The notes: a model not told the origin generated them from the letters alone. A DNA stretch of 31,736 nt from a virus (IMGVR_UViG_3300025102_000148:1-31736); one strand, 5' to 3'. Positions 1 to 10,800 are shown, numbered from the stretch's first letter. Numbers and translations are program-made.

Positions 1-48
1 ATTGAGTGGGCAGAAGAAGACGGCAACGAGATCCAAGCAGCGGAGTAA
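1..48 (+). CDS. 3' end of an upstream gene (partial)
   Basis: Frame 1 is open from the window edge and ends at TAA 46-48; the visible C-terminus is IEWAEEDGNEIQAAE. The next gene starts six bases later in the same direction, so this is probably the last part of another head or tail gene of the structural operon. Fifteen residues are too few to identify it. Confidence 0.6.
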   Translation: MEWAEEDGNEIQAAE

Positions 49-54
49 TGTTAC

Positions 55-1926
55 ATGCCACTAAGCAAGCTCCAGTTCAAGCCGGGAATCAACCGAGAGG
101 GCACCAACTACTCTAACGAAGGTGGTTGGTTTGACGGAGATAAAATCCGTTTTAAGTCTGGCTATGTGGAGCGCATCGGTGGGTGGGACCGAGTAGCGAC
201 GACAACCTTTGAGGGTAGCTGTCGCAACATGCTAGACTTTGTTACCCTTAATTCAGACAACTTCTTATTTATGGGTACGCACAAGAAAGCATACTTGGAG
301 GACGGTGGCACATATAACGATATAACCCCGCTTCGCACGACCTTGACTCTCGGATCTAATCCCATCACAACAGGAACCGCTGGGTCTGGAACAATTACAG
401 TAACTTTCAACTCTCATGGTTCTGATGCAGGGGACTTCGTGACACTAGCGGGAGCTACTGCGGTAGACGGAATAACTGCTGATGAAATAAACCAGAACTT
501 TGAGATATTAACTGTAGCATCTTCGGGCAACTCTTTCACTGTAAACACAGGTGGGGCAGCATCCTCTGGTTCAACTGCTGGTGGGGGTGGTTCTGTTACA
601 GCCGCTATGGAAATTGGTATTGGCCTTGATACAACGCTATTGGGTAATGGTTGGAGCGCAGGAACTTGGGGCCGTTTTACTTGGGGATCTGGTGCAGGGT
701 CGTTAGCTGGACAAAACCTACGTCTTTGGTTCTCGGACTCATGGGGCGAGGATCTTGTGGTTAACCTAGTGGACGGTAGGCTTTATTACTGGGATGCTAC
801 AAACGGTAAGACTACTAGATTGGCTGATTTAAGTACTGTATCTGGTGCGTCTAATGTTCCAACAACTGTTCGAAGAGTTATGGTATCTGATACAGACAGA
901 CACGTCCTGTGCTTTGGATCTAACCCTTTAGGCAGTACCACATTCGATCCTTTGTTAATACGCTGGTCTAGCCAAGAAAGTGTTTTGGATTGGACGCCTA
1001 CGGCTACAAATACTGCTGGAGATATACGTTTATCGCAAGGGTCGGAAATTGTTACAGCCATTCGAACAACGCGACAGATTCTTGTATTCACAGAAAACAG
1101 TTTGCACAGTGTACAGTTTATTGGTCCTCCGTATACGTTCGGTACAGCAATCCTTGGTACAAACGTTCGTATTGCAGGGCCAAACACAGCCATTAGTGTA
1201 AATGATTTAGTGTTTTGGATGGGTCAGGAAAACTTCTACGTTTATGATGGTAGGATAAATCCCATACCATGCAGTGTAAGACAGTACGTGTTTGACGACA
1301 TTAACCGCCAGCAATCATTTAAGTTCTTTGCAGGGAGCCTATCGAGCAACTCAGAGGTTTGGTGGTATTACTGTTCCGCAGGGAGCACCGAGGTAGATCG
1401 GTATGTGATCTACAATTACCTAGAGAAGACTTGGTATTACGGCACTCTTGCAAGAACAGCTTGGAACGACAGGGCTTCGGGTTCTAGATTATATCCGCAG
1501 AGCCCCGGAACAGATGGCATTCTTTATAACCACGAGTTTGGTTTGGACGATGGAAGCCAAACCCCTGCTATACCTGTCAATGCGTTCATTCAGTCTTCGG
1601 ACTTTGACATTGGCGACGGGCAACAGTTTATGTTGATTAACAGGGTGCTTCCAGATTTAAACTTTGAGTCGTCTACAGCAGCGGCACCACAGGTTACATT
1701 TAGTATGGGCGCAAGAAACTATAGCGGTAGCGCAGCGGGGCAAGGTAGCGTAAGCGGCGATGTGGTTCGTTCGTCTGTTGTTTCAGGAACGGACAACTAC
1801 ACGGACCAAGTTCAAATGAGATTGCGCGGAAGACAAGTAAACCTAAAGGTTGAAAGTGATACGACTGGAGTAAAGTGGAGGCTGGGCGCACCTAGATTAG
1901 ATGCTAGACCGGACGGTCGTCGATGA
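55..1926 (+). CDS. P22 gp10-like packaged-DNA stabilisation / tail protein
   Basis: This 623-residue virion protein probably sits at the head-tail junction or in the short tail. The N-terminus (GINREGTNYSNEGGWFDGDK, then KIRFKSGYVERIGGW) is a signature I associate with marine-podophage proteins annotated as P22 gp10-like DNA-stabilising factors, which plug the portal after packaging. Residues about 100-190 form a Gly/Ser/Thr-rich beta insertion that looks like an added Ig-like or surface module. The middle, rich in Trp, Tyr and beta strands (about 260-520), suits a beta-propeller-like fold. It is the first complete gene of the structural operon and overlaps the next by ATGA. The family assignment rests on sequence feel and position. 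A generic tail-tube or hub protein is the alternative. Confidence 0.6.
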   Translation: MPLSKLQFKPGINREGTNYSNEGGWFDGDKIRFKSGYVERIGGWDRVATTTFEGSCRNMLDFVTLNSDNFLFMGTHKKAYLEDGGTYNDITPLRTTLTLGSNPITTGTAGSGTITVTFNSHGSDAGDFVTLAGATAVDGITADEINQNFEILTVASSGNSFTVNTGGAASSGSTAGGGGSVTAAMEIGIGLDTTLLGNGWSAGTWGRFTWGSGAGSLAGQNLRLWFSDSWGEDLVVNLVDGRLYYWDATNGKTTRLADLSTVSGASNVPTTVRRVMVSDTDRHVLCFGSNPLGSTTFDPLLIRWSSQESVLDWTPTATNTAGDIRLSQGSEIVTAIRTTRQILVFTENSLHSVQFIGPPYTFGTAILGTNVRIAGPNTAISVNDLVFWMGQENFYVYDGRINPIPCSVRQYVFDDINRQQSFKFFAGSLSSNSEVWWYYCSAGSTEVDRYVIYNYLEKTWYYGTLARTAWNDRASGSRLYPQSPGTDGILYNHEFGLDDGSQTPAIPVNAFIQSSDFDIGDGQQFMLINRVLPDLNFESSTAAAPQVTFSMGARNYSGSAAGQGSVSGDVVRSSVVSGTDNYTDQVQMRLRGRQVNLKVESDTTGVKWRLGAPRLDARPDGRR

Positions 1927-2207
1927 GTAGAAAGATTGTTCGATCTATTATTCCAATTGCCCCTCTACAATATGACTCTGCATATGTGAATCAATTAGCG
2001 CGGTCCTTGGACAACTTTATAGATGAGACTAGGAACCCACTTTTAAACATACCTAACATGCCGAACGTAAGTGTAGTTAGTATTTTAGAAGAAGGCGATC
2101 TTTTTGAGGACAATGGTTTTGTAAAGATCAAACGTGCAAACGCAACGCCTGTCACAACAAACGTGGGCACGTCAGCAATAGGAACAGTAACGGTGGTGAT
2201 ATCATGA
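1923..2207 (+). CDS. small conserved-type structural-operon protein, unknown function
   Basis: A 94-residue protein whose ATG overlaps the preceding stop (ATGA), which indicates translational coupling. It has no signal peptide or membrane segment. The N-terminal half is probably helical (around YVNQLARSLDNFIDETRNP) and the C-terminal third is Thr/Val-rich beta. Such a small protein between the gp10-like protein and the ejection proteins could be a minor tail or head-completion factor, but I do not recognise a family. Confidence 0.7.
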   Translation: MSRKIVRSIIPIAPLQYDSAYVNQLARSLDNFIDETRNPLLNIPNMPNVSVVSILEEGDLFEDNGFVKIKRANATPVTTNVGTSAIGTVTVVIS

Positions 2208-2428
2208 CAGACATACTTATTATGCCAGACGGAAGCAGGTGGAAACCTTCTTCAAGTTCTGATACAGTGGAATGTGTAAACTGTAATAATGCAGTGGACA
2301 CGCCAGAAGAAATTGCTTCTTACCCTGACGGAAATTGCCCGGATTGCGGAGAGTCATGGACAGGAAGCGAAAAGCGGAGTACAGTAATAATTGTTACTAT
2401 GCCAGAACAAATATCAGGAGAGAGTTAA
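2204..2428 (+). CDS. small zinc-ribbon-like protein
   Basis: A 74-residue protein with two CxxC pairs, CVNC (about 24-27) and CPDC (about 45-48), separated by roughly 17 residues, the layout of a zinc ribbon. It overlaps the previous gene by ATGA and its stop overlaps the next start (TAATG), so it belongs to the structural operon. What it binds cannot be told from sequence; a virion role is only suggested by position. Confidence 0.7.
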   Translation: MTDILIMPDGSRWKPSSSSDTVECVNCNNAVDTPEEIASYPDGNCPDCGESWTGSEKRSTVIIVTMPEQISGES

Positions 2429-3858
2429 TGTCCGCTGTTGATGTGATCAATTTACCCAACGGGGGTCTAGCTTCCTTTCTTTCATCTAATTTAGATGAGA
2501 TTGATGACAGAACCTTAGCGTTTGGTCAGCAAAGCGGTTTAAATTCTTTTGACGAAGTTGCGCAAAAAATGGTTTCTTTTGGTAGAAACGGTGACGATAA
2601 ACTTATTCATGCCAAAACTGGGGAGCTTGTTGTTTCTCCAGAAATTTTAGAAGAAAACCCAGAGCTTGCATCAAAACTTGCGGAAGGTTTTAAAAACTCC
2701 GACGTTGATATGGCAAGATATATTGTTGGTAATGAAAACAATAGCATAAATCCCTTTACGGGGCAGTCCGAGTTTTTTCTCAAAAAACTTGTATCTGGCG
2801 TAAAAAAACTAACGAAAAAAGCTTTTAACGTTGTTAAGAAAATTGCTCCTGTAATTTTACCTTTTGCAATCAATGCCATAGCGCCGGGTTTGGGCTCTAT
2901 AGGTGCTGGTGCGTTAGGCGCGGGCCTCGGCTCCTTAATGCAGGGAAAGAGCGTCAAAGACAGTCTTAAATCTGCTTTAATTGGTGGCGCTATAGGGGGT
3001 TTGACGGCGGGCTTTAAAGGCATGACAATGGAAGGTGGATCCTTCGGTCAAGGATTGGAGCAGTTTGGTATGCCAAAAGGTATGCTCGGAGGAACGGGTC
3101 AACCTATTATTGGTGGGGAACTTGCTCAGCAAGCAGCCGACCGAGCTGCTGGCAGCAGCTCTAATTTCGTAGGGGATGCTGTAAATAAAACAGTTCAATC
3201 AGGAAAAGACTTTTATAATTATTTAACGCCTGATGCCTCCAGTTTGCAGCAGGCTAACTTTGAAGCGGCGAAACAAGCAATGGGAACAGACGCGTTTAAT
3301 GCACTTAAGTCCGCTGAGAAATTTAAAATGTTCGAAGCGGCGACGCCGACCTTCATGCAGCAATATGGTAAGCTTGCCTTAGCAGGCGGCGCAGGGGCTG
3401 CGGCTCTCGGCGCTTTTGATCCACCTGACCAAAGCGATTTAAATGTTGCGGGGTACGATCCCAACGACACCGCAGAAAAAAGATTGGAAGAAAACGAAGG
3501 AAAATATCGAGTAGGCGTTCCCGTAAATCCTCCGGTTTATGTGGGAAAAGAAGATGTTCTTCAACAATACCCTGACGAAGATTTTAAAATTGCATCAAAT
3601 TATCTAAAACGACCTATTTTTAATATACCTCCCGTATCGGCAGCGGCGGGTGGGGAGATGCAAAATTTTCCTCGGCGTTTGGGAGCAATTGCGGGAGCGG
3701 GCACAGAAACTTCTGATGACGTCCCTGCAATGCTTTCAGATGGCGAATTTGTTATGACGGCTCGTGCTGTTCGTGGGCTAGGTAATGGAAGTAGAAAAGC
3801 GGGTGTTAAAAAAATGTATGATTTAATGTCTAGATTTGAAGGAGGGGCAAGGGCATGA
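2428..3858 (+). CDS. putative internal virion / DNA-ejection protein A
   Basis: The ATG at 2428 is preferred because it overlaps the previous stop (TAATG) and follows an AGGAGAG ribosome site; the in-frame open region begins at 2335, inside the previous gene. The 476-residue product has a basic stretch (KKLVSGVKKLTKKAFNVVKK) followed by a hydrophobic Gly/Ala-rich segment (about 145-200) able to insert in membranes, then a helical region. A C-terminal DDVPAMLSDGEFVMTARAV motif (from about residue 430) is one I associate with marine-phage structural proteins. Placement before three more large ejection-type proteins suggests a role like T7 gp14-gp16 or P22 gp7/gp20. Homology to those is not visible. 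Confidence 0.6.
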   Translation: MSAVDVINLPNGGLASFLSSNLDEIDDRTLAFGQQSGLNSFDEVAQKMVSFGRNGDDKLIHAKTGELVVSPEILEENPELASKLAEGFKNSDVDMARYIVGNENNSINPFTGQSEFFLKKLVSGVKKLTKKAFNVVKKIAPVILPFAINAIAPGLGSIGAGALGAGLGSLMQGKSVKDSLKSALIGGAIGGLTAGFKGMTMEGGSFGQGLEQFGMPKGMLGGTGQPIIGGELAQQAADRAAGSSSNFVGDAVNKTVQSGKDFYNYLTPDASSLQQANFEAAKQAMGTDAFNALKSAEKFKMFEAATPTFMQQYGKLALAGGAGAAALGAFDPPDQSDLNVAGYDPNDTAEKRLEENEGKYRVGVPVNPPVYVGKEDVLQQYPDEDFKIASNYLKRPIFNIPPVSAAAGGEMQNFPRRLGAIAGAGTETSDDVPAMLSDGEFVMTARAVRGLGNGSRKAGVKKMYDLMSRFEGGARA

Positions 3859-4769
3859 GCACAACAACCTCCATACAGATTGCAAAACAAGATCCCGCAA
3901 TTGAGGCTTACCGTTTAGGTTTATTAGCAGACGTACAACAGTTCACAAAAGACCGTATTGCGTCGGGCACGCAAATGCCTGATTATCAGGTGGCGGGCTT
4001 AACAGGTAATGAGCAAGCTGCTATCAAGGCGGCTCAAACAGGCGTTGGGTCGTATCAACCGTTTATTCAGCAGGGTTCCGGTGCAATAGGGTCAGGCATT
4101 GCTAGTCTGACGGGCGCTGCTTCTGAGTTTAACCCCAGTACAAGAATCGGTGCTTATTTCAATCCCTATGAAAATGTTGCTGTGCAGCAGGCAATGGGCG
4201 ACATTAATCGAGCGGGTCAAATGCAACAGAATCAAGCGGCAGCAAGAGCTGTTGGGGCCGGTGCTTTTGGCGGTAGCCGCGAAGGAATAGAAAGAGCAGA
4301 AATAGGCCGTAATATATTAGATCAACAAGGGCGGACCGCTGCTCAAATGAGAGCCGCTGGTTATCAGCAAGCGCAACAAGCGGCCATGTCCGGTTTTGAA
4401 AACGCCCGACAACGCCAGCTTCAAGGATCTCAAATGATGGGGCAGTTAGGTGTTCAACAGGCTGGTTTAGGTGAGATATTACAGAACTTGCAAGGTTCCG
4501 ATATGCAAAACCTCTTAGCGACGGGCGGATTGCAGAGGGGTGTAGATCAATCTGCGCTTGATGCGGCGAGACTTACAAATGTACAAAGATACACACAACC
4601 TTACCAACAATATGGGTTTCTTTCTGACATCTATTCAGGCACACCGACAGGGTCCTCTACATTGACTGCGGCGTCGGCGCCGCAAGTTTCACCTTTTCAA
4701 ACAGCTCTTGGTTTAGGTATACAGGGTTTGTCCGCCGCAGCAGGCGCAAACAGAGCGGGGTTATTTTAA
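3855..4769 (+). CDS. putative internal virion / DNA-ejection protein B, Gln/Ala-rich
   Basis: A 304-residue protein overlapping its upstream neighbour by ATGA. From about residue 100 to 240 it is extremely rich in Gln, Ala, Gly and Met (for example INRAGQMQQNQAAARAVGAG), which predicts long amphipathic helices. The ends carry Gly/Ala-rich stretches. It has no catalytic motif. Composition and location between two other ejection-type proteins suggest a helical bundle protein packed in the capsid and released with the DNA. Similar Ala/Gln-rich proteins occur at this position in many marine podophages. Confidence 0.55.
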   Translation: MSTTTSIQIAKQDPAIEAYRLGLLADVQQFTKDRIASGTQMPDYQVAGLTGNEQAAIKAAQTGVGSYQPFIQQGSGAIGSGIASLTGAASEFNPSTRIGAYFNPYENVAVQQAMGDINRAGQMQQNQAAARAVGAGAFGGSREGIERAEIGRNILDQQGRTAAQMRAAGYQQAQQAAMSGFENARQRQLQGSQMMGQLGVQQAGLGEILQNLQGSDMQNLLATGGLQRGVDQSALDAARLTNVQRYTQPYQQYGFLSDIYSGTPTGSSTLTAASAPQVSPFQTALGLGIQGLSAAAGANRAGLF

Positions 4770-7700
4770 TGAACGTACCTACAAAATACAAAGGCTTCTC
4801 AAAACTACCTGAGCTTGTCCAACAAAGAATGAGCCCTGAATTAGCGGCTAAATATAATATGGGCGGTGCCGTTATGGATCGTCCCTTGTTTAGACAAATG
4901 GGAGGCGATGTGGCGCCCCCGCCGCCAATGCCAAGCGCCCCACCAATGGAAGATCCAAACGCCCAAGGAATTATGTCTGCTGAGATGGGAATGCGCAATA
5001 AAGCAGAAATGATGGCGCAAGATTATATGGCCAATACAGAACAGCGTTTGGACATGGCCGAATCTCCTGAAGAAGTTATTAACGCAATACGGGGTAATGA
5101 TCGTCCCGTAGAGGATCGGTATCGGGAATTAGCTTCTTATGTTGGCGAGCAGGACGCCATGCAAACTCCTGAATCTGTTTTAGCAATGGTGCAGCCCACC
5201 TTAATGTTAACAGAAGAAGGGGCTCTAGACAGCGGAATCGGTGATCTAGTCAAAAATTTAGCTGGCGACATAGAAATGGAAACCTCCGAAGGTGATGCTA
5301 CTGCAATGGGTGGCGGCGTAGGTTCTCTTATGATGGCGGGGGCGGGCAACACTCCACCCGAAAATTTTAACCAAGGCGGCGCCGTCCGCCTAGCCAACGG
5401 CGGCGAAGTCAGACCTTATTACGAAGCAAATTTACCTCTTTATCAAGAAGTATTGGGTAGTGGAGACGACGCTAAACGTATGTCTCAAGCGCAAGCCCTT
5501 TTTGCTATATCAGATGCGGCGGGTCGCTTTGCCTCTGGTGTTGGAGCGCAAGGTCAGGACGTTCGTGGGTTGTCCCCCGCCGCGCAACTGGCAGCGGCGA
5601 CCACGGGTCTTGGCACGCAACTCGGCACTATAGGAGCGCAAGCAGATCAGGCGGATAGACAAGCGCGGCTCGCGGCTCTTAATGCAGGCGCCTCACAGTT
5701 AGAACGAGATAAAGCGGCGGCACAAGCAGCGGCTAATCGACCTATTGGTAAAATGTTTGAGGCGCTAGATTCCGAGGGAAACATTATCGCAACACAGCCG
5801 TTATCGACACAAAGCGATTATGAAGCTTTTCAAAAAGCAAATCCTGATGCTCGTATAAGAGAAAAAGTTCCGCCAAAAGGCGCGTCGATGAAATCAATGA
5901 TCAACCTTAATGATCCAACTCAAATTATTGCTGTTAATGTAAACAATGCAGAGGATTACAAGGCGGCTGTTGGAGCTGGTTTTGTTGATTTGATGGACGC
6001 AAGCGCAATAGATAAGTTTAGAAATCCAGATGTTCAACAGATTAATTTGTATAGCGCGGACGGTGTAATTACTTTTGATTTATCGCAACCAGAAGAACGT
6101 GAACGGTACAATAAATTAAGAAACGAAGACGGCTATTCTGGTGATCCAACAGCCTACAAGCAACAACTTTCAGATAAATCACAAATGAAAGTTTTTAACC
6201 AGAAACAAGAAATTCTTGTTGCTCAAGAAATTGAAAAAGAACTTAGGGCAAGAGGATTTAGAATTGAAGATGAGGATCGTGCGGAGTTAATCAAAATTGC
6301 AGCAGAAGAAAGAGCTCAGGGTTATAAGTTTACTGACGCCGAACGAGATGAACGTTTTCAGATTGCTAAAGAAGAAAGATCCAAAGTTGATGAAATTGAA
6401 AGAGAATTACGGCAGTTAGATACTACGATTGCAGCGGAAGCGCGCGCAGAGGGTAGGGAAGTTTCCGCGGAAGAAAGGTTGCTAAAACGAACTCTTGATT
6501 CTGAAGATCGAGAAATTTTACGAGAAATTGCGGCAGAGGAACGAAAATTACAAACAACTTTAAGTGCAGAAGAGCGGGCACAACGCTATCAAGAACTTAA
6601 GGAAGACCGCCAAGAAGAGCGCGATATAGAGCAAGAACTCAGACAGCAAGGTTTTATCGTAGCCGCAGAAGACAGAGATTTTGTTAGAGAAATTGCTCAA
6701 GAAGAGCGAGATCTTGAAAGAGTCTTGAATAAAGAACAACGCGAACAAAAATACCTTATTTTTAAAGAAGATCGCGAAGTGGCAAGAACAATCGAAGCCG
6801 AACTTAGGCAGCAAGGTTATACCGTTAAAGCAGAAGACAGAGCTTTCCTTAGACAAATTGCTAAAGAAGAGCGCGCGTTGGGCAAAGAACTTAGTGCCGA
6901 AGAGCGTAAGAAAAAGTACGACGAATATCTATATAACAGGGACAGCGCTGATGCAGATACTATTATGTATGAATTGGATGACGGTACGATCCAAACCGTC
7001 CGAAAAGGCTCGAAGGAAGAAGATGCAATACTTAAAGCAGGAAACGCGAAATTAGTTTCTAAAACAAAATCAGAGCGCAGCCTCCTAGAGGACACTGCCT
7101 TAATGAGTCGATACGCAAGCGGGGACGAAACGCTAGACCCTGATACCGTGGCGGAGATTCAACGTGCCATCAATGATTATATTAAACCACAGCCGGGCGC
7201 TACCGTAAGCACTCCTGTACCACCTCTCGTGGAAAATGCCGAAAAGTTAAGATCTAGTTTAGGGCTCTCAACTACAATTCGTTTCCCTCCTCCTCAACCT
7301 ATTTCTACAGCAGATAATTCTGCGTTAGAGAAATTTGGAGGAGCTGCGTTTGGTACAGCCGCCTTCTTCAGAAATATGGTAAACCTTGGCGCGGGACTGC
7401 TCGACATTAATGCACCCGCAGAGCAGACGGAAACCGCTTTGACTGAGCTGAATACGCTTAATGAAAGTGCAAAAATAGCTTTCAGAAATATTGTGCCCGG
7501 CAGATCACAAGAAGCAGTTAACCAGTTTGCTACAACACTTCCAAAAGGTAAGGCTCTTACTGGCACAAAACAAAAAGCGGCCAAAGAGGTGCAAGCCTTA
7601 ATTACACTATTTAGAAGGGAAGTGGATAAGGCTCAAGGAGATCTTACTACAATTGTTGATCCGAGTGAGCGAGCCTCCGCAGAAAATGCGATTCTTCAAT

Positions 7701-7825
7701 CAGAGGCAATTATTCAGGCTTACGACGCCTTGTTAGTTGGAATCGGAGGCGGTAAAAAAGTAGGGGTAGATCCATCTAAATTCGATAAACGAAAAACAAA
7801 CAACACAGACACCACGAGAGACTAA
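4769..7825 (+). CDS. large internal virion protein with 21 hendecad (11-residue) repeats
   Basis: A 1018-residue protein started by TAATG overlap. The N-terminus is rich in Met, Gly and Pro (MGGAVMDRPLFRQMGG and a PPPPMPSAPPM stretch). A second Gly-rich motif (NQGGAVRLANGGEV) lies near residue 205. Residues 488-718 (bases 6230-6922) are 21 consecutive 11-residue repeats with consensus hydrophobic-x-x-E-(E/D)-R-x5, for example IAAEERKLQTT and LSAEERAQRYQ; they also form larger units of 55, 77 and 55 residues. Hendecads usually form straight or right-handed coiled coils, so a long charged rod is expected. The C-terminal 300 residues are helical without recognised motifs. It is probably an ejection protein or periplasm-spanning rod; a tape-measure role is the alternative. 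Confidence 0.65.
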   Translation: MNVPTKYKGFSKLPELVQQRMSPELAAKYNMGGAVMDRPLFRQMGGDVAPPPPMPSAPPMEDPNAQGIMSAEMGMRNKAEMMAQDYMANTEQRLDMAESPEEVINAIRGNDRPVEDRYRELASYVGEQDAMQTPESVLAMVQPTLMLTEEGALDSGIGDLVKNLAGDIEMETSEGDATAMGGGVGSLMMAGAGNTPPENFNQGGAVRLANGGEVRPYYEANLPLYQEVLGSGDDAKRMSQAQALFAISDAAGRFASGVGAQGQDVRGLSPAAQLAAATTGLGTQLGTIGAQADQADRQARLAALNAGASQLERDKAAAQAAANRPIGKMFEALDSEGNIIATQPLSTQSDYEAFQKANPDARIREKVPPKGASMKSMINLNDPTQIIAVNVNNAEDYKAAVGAGFVDLMDASAIDKFRNPDVQQINLYSADGVITFDLSQPEERERYNKLRNEDGYSGDPTAYKQQLSDKSQMKVFNQKQEILVAQEIEKELRARGFRIEDEDRAELIKIAAEERAQGYKFTDAERDERFQIAKEERSKVDEIERELRQLDTTIAAEARAEGREVSAEERLLKRTLDSEDREILREIAAEERKLQTTLSAEERAQRYQELKEDRQEERDIEQELRQQGFIVAAEDRDFVREIAQEERDLERVLNKEQREQKYLIFKEDREVARTIEAELRQQGYTVKAEDRAFLRQIAKEERALGKELSAEERKKKYDEYLYNRDSADADTIMYELDDGTIQTVRKGSKEEDAILKAGNAKLVSKTKSERSLLEDTALMSRYASGDETLDPDTVAEIQRAINDYIKPQPGATVSTPVPPLVENAEKLRSSLGLSTTIRFPPPQPISTADNSALEKFGGAAFGTAAFFRNMVNLGAGLLDINAPAEQTETALTELNTLNESAKIAFRNIVPGRSQEAVNQFATTLPKGKALTGTKQKAAKEVQALITLFRREVDKAQGDLTTIVDPSERASAENAILQSEAIIQAYDALLVGIGGGKKVGVDPSKFDKRKTNNTDTTRD

Positions 7826-10800
7826 TGGCAGAAGAACAAAAAATAATTACGTCATTTGGTGAAAAGATACCTTTTGGATACGGTCAGGCTCGTAGAGAGG
7901 GTTTAACGGATGAAGACATTGCGTCTTATCTAAGCCAAGAAACAGGGTACGATTTAGACGCAGCGTATGAATCTGGTCTTAGTCCAACCGACGTTATTAC
8001 TTATCTTGCAGATGTTGAAGACGATCCCACCGCAGCAGGCACTAGAGGTCTTTTACGGGGCTTAGGGCAAGGTTCAGGCATGGTCACTGGTGCGATGGCA
8101 GGCGCCCCCTTCGGACCTGTCGGGGTGATTGGCGGAGCTTTGACAGGTCTTATCTTTGCTGAAGGTTTAAATTCAATATTTTTAAACGATGAAGAATATA
8201 CAAACGTTGGCGCAGAAGCTTTTGGAGAGTCAATGGGTGCGGGTATTCCAATGGTGGTCGCTCCTTACAGACTAGCCGCACAACAGCCTCTACAAAGCAC
8301 TAGTATTTTTATACACGATTATCTCAAAAGCAGGGGAGTAAAACCGGGAGTAAGCGTTACGCCCCTTGATAAAATTTTGGATACGGCTAGACGTAGTCCC
8401 GGTGCTTTTGGTGCTTATGAAGTTGGTTCATTAACCTCGGCATCAACATTAGGTGCTTTGGCAGAGCAGTCCGACCCCGGCAATACCCTTAAAAGATTTG
8501 GTGCTGAACTGTTTGGTGGCACAGTAGGGAACCCTGCCAACTATGCTACGTTGCTTTATAATCCAATTAAACAATCTATAACAAGCTTTATTAGTGGTAG
8601 CAGAGAAGGTTCAAGACAAGCAAAGTTAGGGGCGCAACTTGTAAAAATATTAGAGGATTTTGGAGAAGATCCTGAGCAGGTTTCTAAAGCGCTGTCTGAT
8701 TTAAGCGAAACAGAATTACAAACGCGTGCTAGACAATTAAACGTAGAGCCCGGCAAGATTAGATCCGCATTAAAAGCACAAAGTCCTGCCTTAGCTTTAA
8801 TTAACAATGCGTTGATTAGAAGCAAGCGCTCCTCTCCAAAGGCAAAAAGGGCGGTTGAGCAGAACGCTCAAGCGATGAGCATGATTACAGATCTTTTGGT
8901 TCAAATGGACGATCCAGAGGCTTTGGCTCTTGCTTCAGAAATACAATTAAAAAACTATGAAACAACCCTCAGCTCTTTACTAGATTCCGCATTATCCGAT
9001 GCAATGGAAACTGCTGCTAGATCCCTATCAACTTCAGAAGATGAAGGGGCAAAGGCGGGTCAAATCATCGGCGACAGCATTGGTCGTGTAATGACACTGG
9101 CAAGAGAGCAAGAAAAAGCTCTTTACAAAAAAGTCGATCAAAGAGATGGTGCAAATCCAACTAACATCATTATAACATTTGATCGAATTATGGAGAGGGA
9201 GGTTTTGCCCGAAGAGCCTTTGCCTTCTTTAATTACGAAGTTTGTTGGTCGTGTATCGGGTAGAGATGTAGATCAAGTAGACGATTACACTAAAGGGTAT
9301 AACGAGAGCAAAGATGAAATTAAAACCCTGCAAGATCGTGCGAATAAATTTTCACAAACGGCGGAAGATTGGTCACAGAAGTATAGCCATACTCAAGAAG
9401 AAGTTGAAAACAATTTAATTGGTGGTTTTCTTTCCAGACAGGACAATGACTTGGTAAAAGTCATTAATGAGATGAAAGAAGAGACGGGCGCTCCTTGGAA
9501 CGACTTAATTAGAGATCTTTCAAGAACGTCGGCAAAATATCGCGAAAAAGGTGTTTACGGTGTTGAAGAACGCTACGGGAATCAATATTCGGCAATAGAA
9601 CGTAATCGAATAGCGTCATATGCAGAAAAAATGATTGACTACGCTCAAGCTTTAAAAAAAGTAGACGACGCCAAGATACAACAAATAGCAGACTTTAGGC
9701 TTGAACAAAAAGCTAGTGGTGAAATGGCGCCTACTTTTCAGGATATGAATCCTTTTCAAGCAGATCCCGATGTCACCGTTGGGGATTTAATGAAGTTTAG
9801 AAGCACTATGTTGGCTTACACACGAGACTCGATTGCTGCTGGACAATATAGAAACGCACACTTTTATGGGAAAATGGCAGAAGCGGCCTTAGATGATTTA
9901 GGTTTAAACCTTGAGGGCAAAGTAAAAGGCACGATGTTGACAGAAAATCAACAAAGATTAAAAGACGCCTTTAATTACAGCAAAACCTTCAATGATGTTT
10001 TTACAAGAAGTTTTGCGGGAAGTGTCTTGTCGAAAAAAGGAACAGGAAGCGATAGGATACCTCCCGAACTTCTGAAAGACAAAGTGCTCGGTGGTAGTGT
10101 TAATGCAACAAATTTAAACTTGCTTCAGTTACAGGACGCGGCGGAGTTTTTAGTTAAAAATGTTGGTGAAGAATTTGCTGAGACTTCCTCAAAAGAATTA
10201 GGCACCGTTTTAGCGGCTCAAGAAACAATGCTGCGAAGCGCCGTGTCACAATTTTATAATCCGCAAACTGACCGCGTTAACATGAACGGTTTGACAGGTT
10301 GGATGAATAAAAACGATGCTGCTCTATCACGGTTTCCTTCGCTAAAAGAGGAGTTGGGAGAAGCTGTTTTAGCTCAAAAAATATTAAAAGACACAACGGA
10401 CGAAAACAGTTTATTTCAAAAGAATTTAAAAAATCAATTAGCTTTTGGAAAGTTTCTTGGCGAAGACGAACGACCCGGCGACGTAATTGGTACAATTATT
10501 GGGGATCCAAACAACAGAACGTCCACACCTTCAAAAAACATGAATGCTTTGATGTTGGCATCAAGACGCGCTGGAGACAATGTTTTTAAAGGACTACGCT
10601 CCGCAATCTTCGATCATGCCCACGCTTATTCAGGCTTGCATAAAGGTGAGGGCGAAGGCAGTTTGATAGCTTACAAGAATTACTTTACAAAACCCTTGGC
10701 TCGCGGCAAAGACTCGTTGCTTACCCTTATGCGCAAGCAAGGCATGTTTTCAGATGGTGAAGCCACACGTTTCAATACTTTGTTAAATGAAATGTCTTTT

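Noticed and set aside
786-1193. 135-codon leftward open frame in the gp10-like gene
   Set aside because: It lies wholly within a strong gene and has no ribosome site or domain.
2607-3023. 138-codon leftward open frame opposite an ejection-type protein
   Set aside because: It is Pro/Ala-rich antisense of the Gly/Ala-rich coding region, with no start signal; the plus-strand gene explains the DNA.
6230-6922. CRISPR-like or tandem DNA repeat
   Set aside because: The periodicity is at protein level (11 residues, 33 bases) with much synonymous variation and no constant direct repeat with spacers.
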